Below, piece by piece: positions 22,421 through 32,119 of a stretch of DNA of 64,000 nt; position 1 is the stretch's first letter, and every line of letters begins with the position of its first letter. The position numbers and the translations under genes are program-made. The notes beneath the pieces were generated by a model, which searched no databases, was not told the origin of the DNA, and worked only from the letters and a program-made list of their open reading frames with translations. The stretch spans positions 725,844 to 789,843 of the forward strand of contig JAJEKV010000059.1 of NCBI GenBank assembly GCA_021234155.1, written 5' to 3'. Origin of the DNA: Isoetes taiwanensis. Taxonomy: Eukaryota; Streptophyta; Lycopodiopsida; Isoetales; Isoetaceae.

Positions 22421-24218
22421 CTGTCTTAAAGAACAGTCTCAGCAGAAGCTTGCATCATTTAATCATGAGAGTCTACACCTTCAAACATATCCTTTGCCAC
22501 TTGCCACACATGATGAAGTGATAAAGGATGAGGATTATAGATCTAGAACTCTGATGCAAGTTTTCAATCACTGAACTGAAGGCTGCATAACATCTCCTTT
22601 TATTATGATAGAGAATCATTTACCCTACTAGTAACTTCTGAAACAATTTCATTATCTTGAGAGTTGAAAAATAAGACGGCAAGCTAGAAAACTTAAATAC
22701 AAACCACATAAATTTCTAAATTGTATTTCTTGCAATATTCTCTTCTTGAATATAAAGAATAATTTTACCAAGCACTCCTTTCTCAAAAAAGCCTCAAGCA
22801 TGAAATCAAAATGGCATTCTCGTCACGCCCCATAACAATTGTCCAAATCCTTCAAAGCATCCTCCACACTCCACAACATCATCTATTTTCTTTCACCCGT
22901 ACATATTGCCAGGGCCAATCGTCATGGTGTTCGTCACCCAGATCCCCCACGCATTGTCAAATTTACAGTTGCGGATGCAATGATAAGAGACACCATACTA
23001 TGCTAGGGTCTGAAGTTGAAGGGCACCTCGATGTATATCGATCACGACCTCACCCTACAACAACAAGAACACCACAGACAGGAACTACCTAGGAACAGCC
23101 AGGACCATCAATCATATTGGAGGCGCAACAACCCTAATCCAAGGCAAAGGCGTGTGTTCAGGCCTCCCAAGGCTGAGGTCGAGGATGCGATACATAGAGT
23201 TGCTAAATCCCCTCGGGATGCTGTTGCCACAACTGCTGTCAGTGCTGCCAAAGCTGTTGCTACATCTACTGTTGAAGCTAACACTGCTACTGTTGCTCTC
23301 GCCACTGCCACTTTTGCTCGGAATGGTAATATTGTTGCTCCTGCTTCGTTGATTGCCCTTACTGACATCCATCGGGTTACTGCTACTGTTATCTTGCTCC
23401 TCGTGCTCCTGCATCATGGCCTGATGCTGCTTCCCTTGTCGTGGCTGCGAGTCCAGGGGACCCCCTCTGCCACCCTACAATAGGAACTGTGCTTACATAT
23501 GGTCTTTTGGAACTTTAGGGGCTTTTCTTGGCAGAAGGGAGATAGTCTCAATACCATTGTTGCAGTGTAGTCGACAGATAGTGGCCATTGTGCCACAACT
23601 GGAGGTAGCTTCAGCGTCGTGGAATATGTGCTAGTAGTTGAGCGAGATCTGCACCTGATCACCTACCTCCAAGTTGGCACGCACAATAGAGATGAAGAGG
23701 TGGAATCAAATCATCAACAATTTTTTCTCCAATAGAATAGTAGTCTATTTGGACCACATGTGCATTTCATATAAGTTGTAGGGTGGGCAAATCTGATGGC
23801 TTCATGGATTGCTGGACGCGACAAAAGTAGCAAAAGTTTTTGCAGGCCCCGAATATCCAATGGTACTTGCTATTTGTTGGGAATCTTTGGCGCAGAATAT
23901 ATAGTATATGGTGCTAGGATTTATGGGTTATCGTATACGGTCGGTATTTTTGAATTAGGTTGAAGAAGACTTTTGTTTTATTTTGGTTGCAATTACGCCT
24001 GTCATGATCCAAAATTCGTTAGTCAAAGCTGGTTTTTTTTTTTTTTGTTTGTGCATCTTTCACCTGGCAGATTCACACTTTTGATGGCCGGATCCTTGTA
24101 GGGATGCAGGATTTTGAAGCTAGGTGGCCGGTTTTGAAAGCTCAGTGGTTTATTGCTACCGGATTGCATCTTGCCTAGGGTTTTGCTTGCTTTGTATATT
24201 TGGTTCATTCTTGTAGGC
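22421..24218. other. Decayed region, no gene established
   Basis: A GCT/GTT-rich stretch at 23,200-23,450 gives long frames on both strands that reflect composition, not coding. Copy 2 (46,490-46,720) carries CCG/GCC where copy 1 has CTG/GCT at many positions, so the sequence is unreliable here. Near 24,070 an IHTFDGRILVG string follows a good splice acceptor but leads nowhere. Confidence 0.35.
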
Positions 24219-24422
24219 ATGGAGTTCTTGCATGCGAAAAGGTTCCCTGCTCTGAATTTTATTCTTGGTCTATTGCTAATTCTTGTGGCATCATTTGGCA
24301 TTGCAATGAGAAAAGCAGCCAGAGCTCTAAAGAAAGAGATGTCGAAGGTAGATGAAGGAGTTGGTTGCAACAAATTAAAGGGCAAGGGAAATTTTACCAG
24401 CCAGGTAATGGTACTTCCTTAG
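24219..24422 (+). CDS. Small predicted membrane protein (67 aa), unrecognised
   Basis: The frame starts at an ATG in good context (gtaggcATGGAG) just after a plausible acceptor. It begins MEFLHAKRFPALNF, has one hydrophobic segment ILGLLLILVASFGIAM (about residues 15-30), then a basic stretch RKAARALKKEMSKVDEG. It may be spliced onward at CAG^gtaatgg (24,408-24,414) rather than stop at 24,422. Copy 2 (47,509-47,712) differs by a single Ala-to-Pro change. Membrane insertion with a basic cytosolic tail is inferred. It could also be a first exon of a longer gene. Confidence 0.4.
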   Translation: MEFLHAKRFPALNFILGLLLILVASFGIAMRKAARALKKEMSKVDEGVGCNKLKGKGNFTSQVMVLP

Positions 24423-24719
24423 ATGCTAGTCTTACTCTCAGCTCAAGCAGACAAGATATTGAGCTTGAATTCCTTGAAAAAGCATGTCTTTTTCTTAAGA
24501 ATAGATGCTTTGCAACTTGTGTTAGGACCAATCCCCTCTTTTGCAGCAGAGATTTGAATCGTTAGGTTATGAGAAGGTAACGAGGCAATAGCTTAGAGAG
24601 TGGAAGGTTGATTATTCACATGCACAATGTATTCTTAGAATTGTTCTCCGAATGCTATGCGCGATGTATTCCTAGAATTGTTGCCATAAATGCTATGAAT
24701 AAAAGGAAAAAGGAGTTCC
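24423..24719. other. No gene seen
   Basis: Short region between the small frame and locus B. No coding or structural feature is supported. Confidence 0.35.
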
Positions 24720-26042
24720 TTGGATGGGGAAAGTCAAAGCTTATTAGTCATTTGCAAAGACTTAAATATTTCTAAATTGCAGCGTTTCTTGGGGATGGTA
24801 GGTTGTTGCATGAAGGATGTTGGCAAGACAAATCATAGGCATGCCTTTCTTAGTGCGATTGACGATGGTGTGTTGCAAGGCAAACGTCTATGTGCCATGT
24901 ATGGTGCGAGTGAACTCAGGAACAATGCTATGTTGGATCGTAAAGAACCTAATTATGAGAGCTACCCATTTTTTGAATTATCAGTTATCCAAGAAACTAA
25001 GCCTTGGCCATGTGTATGTTGTTATGGAAATGATTCTCCTTCTCTATGGCATAGGTAATCCCTAGCAACTTTGTATATATATAGAGAAACATAGTTCATG
25101 CAACATGAAGGGTGGCTTGCAACCCATGTATTGCTTCTAATGTTGACGTGGCCCCCATTATATACGGATCAAGTGAGGAGGTAAAGCCCATTGAAAGGGT
25201 TAGGAAATAGGAGAAGATACTGAATGAGCAAAAGACTGAAATAGAATCAGACGCATCCTTTGAGGATCATAGGGATCCAAGGGATATATTCCTACTTTGT
25301 TGTGCATGTCCCCACAAATCATGAATATATCCCCTTGAACATTGATGACTACACTATTGATGTTGTAACGGACCCATGGGAGACCGCTCGAGCGGATCTT
25401 GGTGTCGCGTTCCCGAGATACCGGCATAAATGGGTAGAAGCGACTACTCATAAATGTCTTGTCCAGTTGGTTAAGGGCATGTCGGTTAGGAACGTTACAT
25501 TTGGTATCAGAGCAAAGCTCGAGTTTGAGTCTCCATGGGGGCAAGTATGGCCCGGAATACCGTTGGGCGATAGGTCATGGCTTGGTTTGTGATGCACTAG
25601 GACGAGCATAGTCTAGTGGGAGAGATTGTAACGGACCCATGGGGGACCGCTCGAGTGGATCTTAGTGTCACATTCCCGAGACACCAGCATAAATGGGTAG
25701 AAGCGACTACTCATAAACGTCTAGATGGTTTTGCCCGGTTGGTTAAGGGCATGTCGGTTAGGAACGCTACAGATGTGGGATGATATTGCTTTCTAATTTT
25801 ATAATACTTTGTACTTTTGTTTCCTTTGGTTTCTTTTTCATATAGATTGCCTTCTGCATTCAGAGCTCAATTCGATTGCTATCATAGCATCGAGGCTTTC
25901 CATGGCATCAGAGCCAGCCAAGGATCTAGTAAGTGCTGATTGTGACCTCCAATGCATGCTTTTCGACTGTGAGAAGGCCAGATCTGTATCTGTTCATGAC
26001 CTTAGACGTTTTCTAGAGCCCAAGAACCCCTCTAGCATCTGA
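24720..26042 (+). pseudogene. Locus B: second member of the Y-x-x-K family, split by a TRIM
   Basis: Blocks parallel those of locus A in the same order. FLGMVGCCMKDVGKTNHRHA matches FEGMIGYCLKDAGKLHFRHH, and LCAMYGASELRNN matches LYALYGAGDIKNT. SNVDVAPIIYGSS matches ASIKDVRCVIYGI, and KPIERVRK matches VPIERVDK. An acidic segment ending LNIDDYTIDV comes next. The TRIM at 25,364-25,771 then interrupts it. After an intron-like stretch ending tttttcatatag (25,845), a last exon reads LNSIAIIASRLSMASEPAKD and ends at 26,042, like the last exon of locus A. The proposed catalytic Tyr is Cys here (GCCMKD). Stops and frameshifts occur. The copy-2 equivalent is about 48,012-49,303. Confidence 0.5.
25364..25771 (+). 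mobile_element. TRIM (terminal-repeat retrotransposon in miniature), complete with TSD
   Basis: Two direct terminal repeats, 25,364-25,499 (136 bp) and 25,627-25,771 (145 bp), both begin TGTAACGGACCCATGGG and end TTACA or CTACA. Immediately after the first is TGGTATCAGAGC (25,502-25,513), the primer-binding site matching plant initiator Met tRNA. Just before the second is a purine tract agtgggagagat (25,615-25,626). A 5-bp target duplication gatgt flanks it (25,359-25,363 and 25,772-25,776). The internal region is only 127 bp with no gene. The terminal repeats differ by about ten transitions and one 9-bp indel, so it is old. It is present in both tandem copies, so it predates the duplication. 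Confidence 0.92.
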
Positions 26043-26126
26043 ATTGACTAAAGAACTCTAATCATGTATGTTAGAGTAGATAGATTAGATCTATATATTA
26101 TGTATTTGGACTTAGTTAGATAATGA

Positions 26127-26740
26127 TGTTGTATTATATTCTGTGCGCGCCTCTTGTGTATTGGGAAGGGGGGTAGAGACCCAGAGCCTTCTAGTTGATG
26201 ATCCTAAATTAGCTCATTAATTCCCAATTAATGCAGCCTGTGCATAGGAGCCCACCAGGTTATGGGTGGCGGGGCTAGACTGGCTGACAAGGCTTGTCTG
26301 GCTACAGTTGATCCTCTGGCTCGGCGTCTACTAGGGGAACATGGTGGGCTAGGCGTAATACCTCACCATTGAGTGCGGGCAAGGTATGGGCTCGAAACCT
26401 CCTAGGTGATGCATTGCCCCGGTGAGTATTGAAAGTGTATGGGCATCTTGTGAACCATGGCCCTCTAGCTGCGCCCATAGTTGGCATGGACCTTTCGGAG
26501 GGGAGCGATCTCCTCCTGCCTCATCAGGACTGGGGAGATGCAACCCCGGAGTAGTCCTTTTGACTATGCCCATCGCAGGTTACAGTCAAGTCCCAAGACT
26601 TATCAGCCTATCACGCAAAGTATGGGACGAGGGGCGGATGGAATGGACTAACCAATAACTATGTTCCTTTACCAGCCAAATTCAATTGCCATGAACTCTA
26701 TCTACAATGATCTCACGGAGGACCAAATTGTTAGTCCACC
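26127..26740 (+). repeat. Dispersed repeat, about 610 bp (copy in unit 1)
   Basis: Homology with 60,083-60,694 starts at tgttgtattatatt and stops at ttgttagtccacc, which defines the unit; 49,414-50,025 is its copy in tandem unit 2. Inside are tgggctaggcg (26,345-26,355) and ggctcgaaacc (26,389-26,399), which resemble RNA polymerase III A and B boxes 33 bases apart. No LTR, TIR, coding frame or poly-A tail is evident, so the class is open; a SINE-like origin is only a suggestion. Confidence 0.8.
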
Positions 26741-26744
26741 CCTC

Positions 26745-27740
26745 ATGAGTCCGAGCACGGGTAGAACATCCTTGTGTCGATGTAACGATGTATTCATCTT
26801 TGATGTATCTTGTTACGGTGATCAAGACCAAAGTGGAGAGCAGCAGCAAGAACAAATCAAGAGCAAGAACAAATCAAGAGCAAGATCAAAATGATGAAGA
26901 ACAAGCTACTGACTTAGGTAATCCGTGAAACACGGAGAATACATGGAAGTAGAGATGGAGATTAGACAACCCAAGCGGGCGAAGAAGAAATAAAAAAGGA
27001 AAAAGAGGGTCCGCAAGAGGCATAAAGAGTAACGGGCCCAACGGAAGGAGGGGCAAAGACTGCGGAAACAAGTAGAGAAGAAAGAGCAATTGAAGAAGCA
27101 ACATGATCATAAGCTGCGGGCTGAGAGAAGAAAGGAAGAAGCCTCAGAAACCACAAAATTCCCAAGAGTTTGAGATGCCAAAGAAGAAGAAAACATACGC
27201 AACAAGAAGCCGAAAGGCATTAACATAAGACGTTCGGACCCTACAAGTGAGATCTCCAGTGACGAACAAGAATGATGCATAAGCAGAGTTGCTGACAACA
27301 TCCTTAGAGGGAAAAGAACCTCGAGACCTGAGAAAGAAGTCGAATAAGAGCAATAGCAGGAGGAGAACCCAACAGAACACAACAAGAAACCGAAATACCA
27401 ACTGCAGAGCAACCACCGCCATATCTAGAAATACCTCTGTCGGACACATCAATGAAAAACGAAGACCCGGAGAGAGGTGTACATACTAAAATCGGATCAG
27501 AAGTACAAGGAGGAGATGACCAAGTATAAGAAATACATGGCCTTTTTATGATGCCTACAACACATTATCAGAAGCACAGGGTCAGATATGTAGAAGGAGA
27601 AAGACCAACAAAGGATATGGCAAACTTAAGGCCTTCTCCAGAATTGCCAGTTGAAACCAAGAAGCCCATGCGACATCGACAAACATTTGCATTCGAGCCC
27701 TACATGACTAAGCTAGAATTGCAAGAAAAATTATAAGCTC
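26745..27740 (+). other. Decayed Lys/Arg/Glu-rich coding-like stretch
   Basis: Broken plus-strand frames read RKRHKE, RAQRKEGQRLRKQVEKKEQL, KKQHDHKLRAERRKEEASET and YKEEMTKYKKYMAF. These are highly charged, helix-prone sequences with many stops between them. It is kept nearly unchanged in tandem copy 2 (50,030-51,020). The composition suggests the remains of a coiled-coil or gag-like protein. Long minus-strand hydrophobic frames here are shadows of the purine-rich strand. I cannot name a family. Confidence 0.35.
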
Positions 27741-27866
27741 GGTAGAGTTGGTGTGTTAAAAACTATGTATCACCACATCAGCTCCATGTCATCGCAAATT
27801 CTTTGCCATTGCCCTTTTAAGTAGGGTTCCCACCCGGCGAGCCCGTTCTTCGCGTAATGGGAACAC

Positions 27867-28429
27867 GAAATTTTGACCATCTTAAAATTTCGCCCTAATT
27901 CGACAAAATTCTATACAACGAAATTTTATGTTGAACTGTGGCGGCATTTTTGGGCGGCACCGCCTTCACTGTTTGCACAGACCCTGCTGCTTCATCTCTG
28001 TTTTATGCGAACGCCATAGCCAGGGATAAAGCCAGGGATAAAGCCAGGGATGCAAACCAAAGCCAGAGATGTAAACGCCGCAAACAACGAACTTCGGCTT
28101 TCCATTTCAGGCCAATTCCTATTTTCACTTCCTTTCTATCTTCTTCCAGAAGCAGTGATCCTATCAGGAGTTTTTTTCAGCTTGATTCTTCAGCAATTCA
28201 TGGCTTGATTCTTGCAGACGAGTCCAGTCCACCGAATGAAGGCCTCCTGCACAGAGTGCAAACACCTGTCGAATCTAACAGTGCAGAGTGCAAAAACAGA
28301 GCCGCCATAGGGAAAACATAACCATAGCCATGGCTGGAAATGCCAAGCCAAAAAGGGAAATGCCGGAAATGCAAAACCAAGGCTGGAATCAATCAAGAAC
28401 GGGCTAAATTTTAAGATGGACAAAATTTC
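27867..28429. mobile_element. 563-bp TIR element (copy in unit 1)
   Basis: The termini are 29-bp inverted repeats (27,867-27,895 and 28,401-28,429) with two mismatches; the outermost bases are gaaattttg(a/t)ccatctta. Inside are three 'agccagggataa'-type units (28,015-28,055) and 'ccatagccat' motifs, similar in style to the element at 5,826-6,365. No transposase is present. A clear target duplication is not seen. The copy-2 equivalent is 51,154-51,721. Confidence 0.75.
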
Positions 28430-28432
28430 ATC

Positions 28433-28591
28433 GGAGAATTTCACTCACTGTTGAAATTTCTCCAGGAAATTTTGAGCTGATCTGGGCATGTTGAAATTTC
28501 TCCAGAAAATTTTGAGCTGACCCGCTCCAGGAAATTTTGAGCTGAAGCTGAAAATTTCCTGGAGAAATTTCAAGGTGAGTGATATTTCTCC
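28433..28591. repeat. Foldback abutting the TIR element
   Basis: The arms 28,433-28,473 and 28,551-28,591 are inverted copies. The inner 23 bases (ttgaaatttctccaggaaat plus ttt) match perfectly and the outer 18 match with a few changes. The loop contains two more direct copies of the 'ccaggaaattttgagctga' unit. It begins three bases after the TIR element. The copy-2 equivalent is 51,725-51,883. Confidence 0.85.
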
Positions 28592-28789
28592 TTCCCCTTA
28601 CCCTCTCATTTCTCTCTGCACATCCATTCCAGTATCATGGCATCAATGTGTTCTATTGTAGCATTTTAGAATATGGAAATCTGCTGCATAGTTTGTAGAG
28701 TGGTACCCTTCATGTGTATACTTCCTCCCCCTGATCTTTTTATCTTCTTACAGTGCCAAAGTCACCCCTTTAGGGTCAGGATACTTCCT

Positions 28790-29150
28790 CTTCTGTGATG
28801 AGTCCACTATCATCTTATCATCCCTTAACTCAGATGAAAAGAAATTAGTTATTTCTATTTGCTTCAGGCCCAATGGATTCTTTTGTTTGAGAATATTTCT
28901 CCTGTGTAGAGAGCTCATATACAAAGTGAGACACACATTTCTGATCGTAATATTCTACCAGCTGTCGTAGAGATGTGGGGTTTCTAAAAAGACAATGATA
29001 TCTGCCTCTAATAATGTAGTAGGTTGGGCAGGTAAAAATAAAATGTTCTTCTGACTCAACCACGTTTAGGTCGCACATTGGGCACTTCCGATCCTCACGA
29101 TTAATGTTTTTCGCCCTGCCAACCTCAATCTCCAACTGGTGGGATGACAC
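28790..29150 (-). mobile_element. LINE C-terminal zinc-knuckle fragment (copy in unit 1)
   Basis: Minus-strand frame MSSHQLEIEVGRAKNINRED then RKCPMCDLNVVESEEHFIFT and CPTYYIIRGRY. The C-P-x-C...H-F-I-F-x-C-P pattern is the C-terminal zinc motif of non-LTR retrotransposon polyproteins ('CPLC...E..HFLF.CP'). Copy 1 has lost two bases near 28,912 and is frameshifted. Copy 2 (53,393-53,745) keeps one frame up to the hAT insertion. Only this tail remains; no reverse transcriptase is visible upstream. Confidence 0.65.
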
Positions 29151-29412
29151 TCTAAAATTATCACCATAAACAATATTTTAAAAAATTATCACCATAAATC
29201 AATATTTTTCTTTCTTTAAATTGACGACTAGCCACAGCCAAACATAATTAACTAGTACATAGCTTTCTGGAGCTAAGGTTAGATTTATTGTGCTTTTATC
29301 CTTTATTCAGTATAGCAAGCCAAACTCTTTAAAGCTTTGTTGTTACGTGGATATGGGATTTGGTGCTTCAAAACTTCCATAGCTTATTTTGTCTTTCACA
29401 AAAATGATATTC

Positions 29413-29490
29413 ACTCTCAGCAACGGATATCTTGGCTCTTGCCACGATGAAGAACGCAGCGAAATGCGATACGTGATGTGAATTGCAGAA
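29413..29490 (+). pseudogene. 5.8S rRNA 5' fragment (copy in unit 1)
   Basis: About 78 bases match the start of 5.8S rRNA: ctctcagcaacggatatctt, ggctcttgccacgatgaaga, acgcagcgaaatgcgatacg and tgatgtgaattgcagaa. The match then stops abruptly, so the 3' half of 5.8S and both ITS spacers are missing. It is therefore a fragment and not a working rRNA gene. It lies between a LINE tail and the PPR gene. Confidence 0.9.
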
Positions 29491-29831
29491 CTCTGTTACC
29501 ACTTGACAGTCCTGTAGAAACACAAGGAAGATTAGCATGAAAAATCATCTCCAGGCAAGTTAGGTATTTAGAAGTTTGTACCTGAATTGTGATGCAGCCC
29601 ATCTACAATATCTGTTTCACCATGTCTAAAAAGCAACACCCTTTGATTTCAAGTTCCTGCAAAGAGCCAATGTGGGCCTTCATAAATTCAATAAGCTGAA
29701 GTTGTAAAGTGAGGACCTGCATTAAAAATCGATCTACATACTCTGGACTAAAAATATATCATGAGATAACCATTTAGATATAAAGATATTCACTTCATAT
29801 TTCTTGTGCCAATGAAGCGTGTTAGTAGGAC
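29491..29831. other. 3' flank of the PPR gene
   Basis: No coding region is seen between the rRNA fragment and the end of the PPR frame. It likely contains the 3' untranslated region of the minus-strand PPR gene. Confidence 0.35.
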
Positions 29832-31560
29832 TTAGCAGCAAGAACACAATGCCTGGGTCATCAGTGGAATTTTGCATATAAGCCAGGTATCAACCACATC
29901 TAATGCTCCCCTGGCTAAGATGTCTGATAACAGCACAAAAGCTGCAGCATTATCTGGATCCAACTGGGAAACCTGAAGAGCAGCACGCTTTCCTCGTTCA
30001 ACGTCCATGTCAAACCTGCAAGAACCAAGCATGGCAGTCCATGATGTTTGGTTGGTTCAACTGGGACATTGAGAAGCAAAGCCTCTGCCTCGTCAAAGCC
30101 ATTCTGTTCGACAAAGGCGTCAATCATGCAATTGAAATGTTCCACTGCTGGTGCCAGACCATGTTCTTTGCTCATGCAGACAAGGCAATGCCAAGCCTCG
30201 TCTACCAAACCAGCATGACTATATGCATGAAAAATGCTACAGAATGTTACCTCATCAAACAATACCATTCAGTTGCATTTCCTGAATTAAATTTAGTACA
30301 TCACAACAACCGCCCGTGCTGAGCATATGCTGTAATCATGGCAGTCCATGAAACCACATCTTTTTGTGATATTTTGTCAAAGATGATAACGTGCATCACT
30401 TAGATTTCCACATTTGGCATACATACTAACAAGGGCATTTAATAAAACATCATCTGATCCTAATCCAGATTCTATGATGTGAAAATGCATCTCCTTGCCT
30501 TCAGCTAGGGCTGTTCTTTTGCACATGCATCGACAAGACTAACAAAAGTAACCTTGTCTGGATTGAAGCCTTTCCATCGCATTTTGTTCAAAGAACTGGA
30601 GAGCCTCATTTAATTGACCTTGCTGAGAATAACCTGATATTATGGCATTCCAAGAGACCACGTCCTGGCTTGGCATTTGCCAAAACAATTGTAGGGCTTT
30701 TTCAAGGTGTCCTTGTTGAGCATAACCTGATATCATGGCATTCCAGGCAACTATATCAGCGAAAAGGCATTTGATGAAAGAGTTGAAGGGCTTCTGTCAA
30801 ATGCCCATGCTTGGCATATCCGACAACCATGGCAGTCCAGGTGACAACATCCCTCTGATTCATCTTTTCAAAGATCTTAGCAGCCTCTTTGAGGTCACCC
30901 TCTTGAGCCAAAAGCACCAATGATTGTAGTTGCTGATACTACATCATGTTGAGGCATTTGATTATATATATCAAGGGCCTCCTTTAATTCTCCCTGTTGG
31001 ACATAACCAGAAATCAACACATTCCAGGAAAATGCATCCCTCTGAGGCATAAGTCTAAATAGCTCAAGTGCCACTTCAAGTTGTGCATGCTGGGCATAAG
31101 CGGCGATCATTGCATTCCATGATACTACAGTCCTGTTAGGCATCCTTTCAAAATTTCTCGAGCTTCATGCAGCAGACCTTTCTGGATATAAACCCCCATC
31201 ATGATATTCCATGAGAAAGAATTACGGCCCGCCATATTGTCAAAGACTGCCCTTGCTTCTTGCCACAGCTCCACATTTCCCATACATATGGATGACATGA
31301 TTAATTAAAACCTCTCACCCGCTAGACCATTTTGAATGATTTTATGATGGATCAACTTACCTTCTAATATGGATTTTGTACTAGCACATTTTTCTTGAGG
31401 CAGGAGACAATAGACTCTGTGCTGCATCCAGCAGCACTGGGGGTATTTTTCCAGAAAATTCTGGCGTCCTTCTGTCGATAGTGCAGATCTGTCTGGCACG
31501 TTTACATTGGCGAGCTATGGGCAGAAGACCCGGAGCATACCCTGTAGGAAAAAAAAACCT
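29832..31560 (-). pseudogene. PPR gene, copy 1, broken by many single-base indels
   Basis: Same gene as 54,495-56,135 but its frame is interrupted about every 100-150 bases. Examples against copy 2: cattttt for cattt (31,387), a lost A in caaaatttctcg (31,147), an extra base in atatcagcgaaaagg (30,755), cgcattttg for cgcatttg (30,578), and gataacgtg for gatacgtg (30,386). Almost all are homopolymer length changes or CG-context changes. The translated repeats are otherwise the same protein, with almost no amino-acid replacement. That is unlike natural pseudogene decay and suggests unpolished sequence. If the indels are real, this copy is dead. Confidence 0.85.
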
Positions 31561-32119
31561 GAATAGTTTGTATGCCGGCCTCGAGGCATCTCACTCAGTG
31601 ATTTACGCCATTAAACTACTACTTTGAAAACTTGAGGGAACGTCGAGATTACTTGCATAATCTGAAGACTTAGACAACTGCGATGTCATAATAAAGTTAG
31701 TATAACTCCATATTTTTGTTCACATTTTAGCATTCTTTAATGCATCTTAATGCCAAGTTTCGAAAATCATTATAAGCTGGAATCTATTCCCTCCTTTTTT
31801 GCGAAGTGGAGAGAATCAACTTAGGTGAGCTTTGTCCTACGATTTCAAGAGGCTCCAAGATAATTTTTGCCCAACCTTGATTGAAAGTTGGTATTTTGCA
31901 GATTCCCATTGGGCTTTCTGAGTTTGGCCAGGAAGAATCCAAGATGGTAGCAAATCGCATAACAGCTAGATCCTTCCTCCTAAGGTTTTATGATTTTGCC
32001 CCGCACATAAGACTAGAGGTTTAGGTTTGACGGGGATGTAGGTTACAACCTTTGTTTTATGCATGCATTTGGGTGGCCTTTTTCACAATAATTTAATCTT
32101 ATTGTTGTTAGTAGTTATG
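31561..32119. other. 5' flank of the PPR gene
   Basis: Probable upstream intron and promoter region of the minus-strand PPR gene. A pyrimidine tract with ctacag lies just upstream of the main exon. No other gene is seen. From about 31,988 the sequence is also found at 56,588 and 61,800. Confidence 0.35.

Noticed and set aside
22811-23483. Overlapping frames of 93-155 codons
   Set aside because: Both strands are open because of triplet bias; the frames do not survive in tandem copy 2.
23480-23560. WNFRGFSW-type string resembling the start of a LINE endonuclease
   Set aside because: Only a few residues match, and the frame stops soon after with no further endonuclease motif.
24070-24120. IHTFDGRILVG resembling an Lsm-domain strand
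   Set aside because: No second Sm motif follows in any frame or plausible exon; too short to call.
25903-25916. tggcatcagagcca, one mismatch from a Met-tRNA primer-binding site
   Set aside because: No paired terminal repeat around it, and it lies in the last exon of locus B in the frame reading ASEPA, so it is probably chance.
26886-27452. Hydrophobic minus-strand frames (about 75-102 codons; 174 codons at 50,169-50,693)
   Set aside because: They are shadows of a purine-rich (AAG/GAA) plus strand, which gives Leu/Phe/Ser-rich frames on the complement.
27938-28321. 127-codon plus-strand frame
   Set aside because: It lies wholly inside the 563-bp TIR element, includes its internal repeat (ARDKARDKARD), and has no domain.
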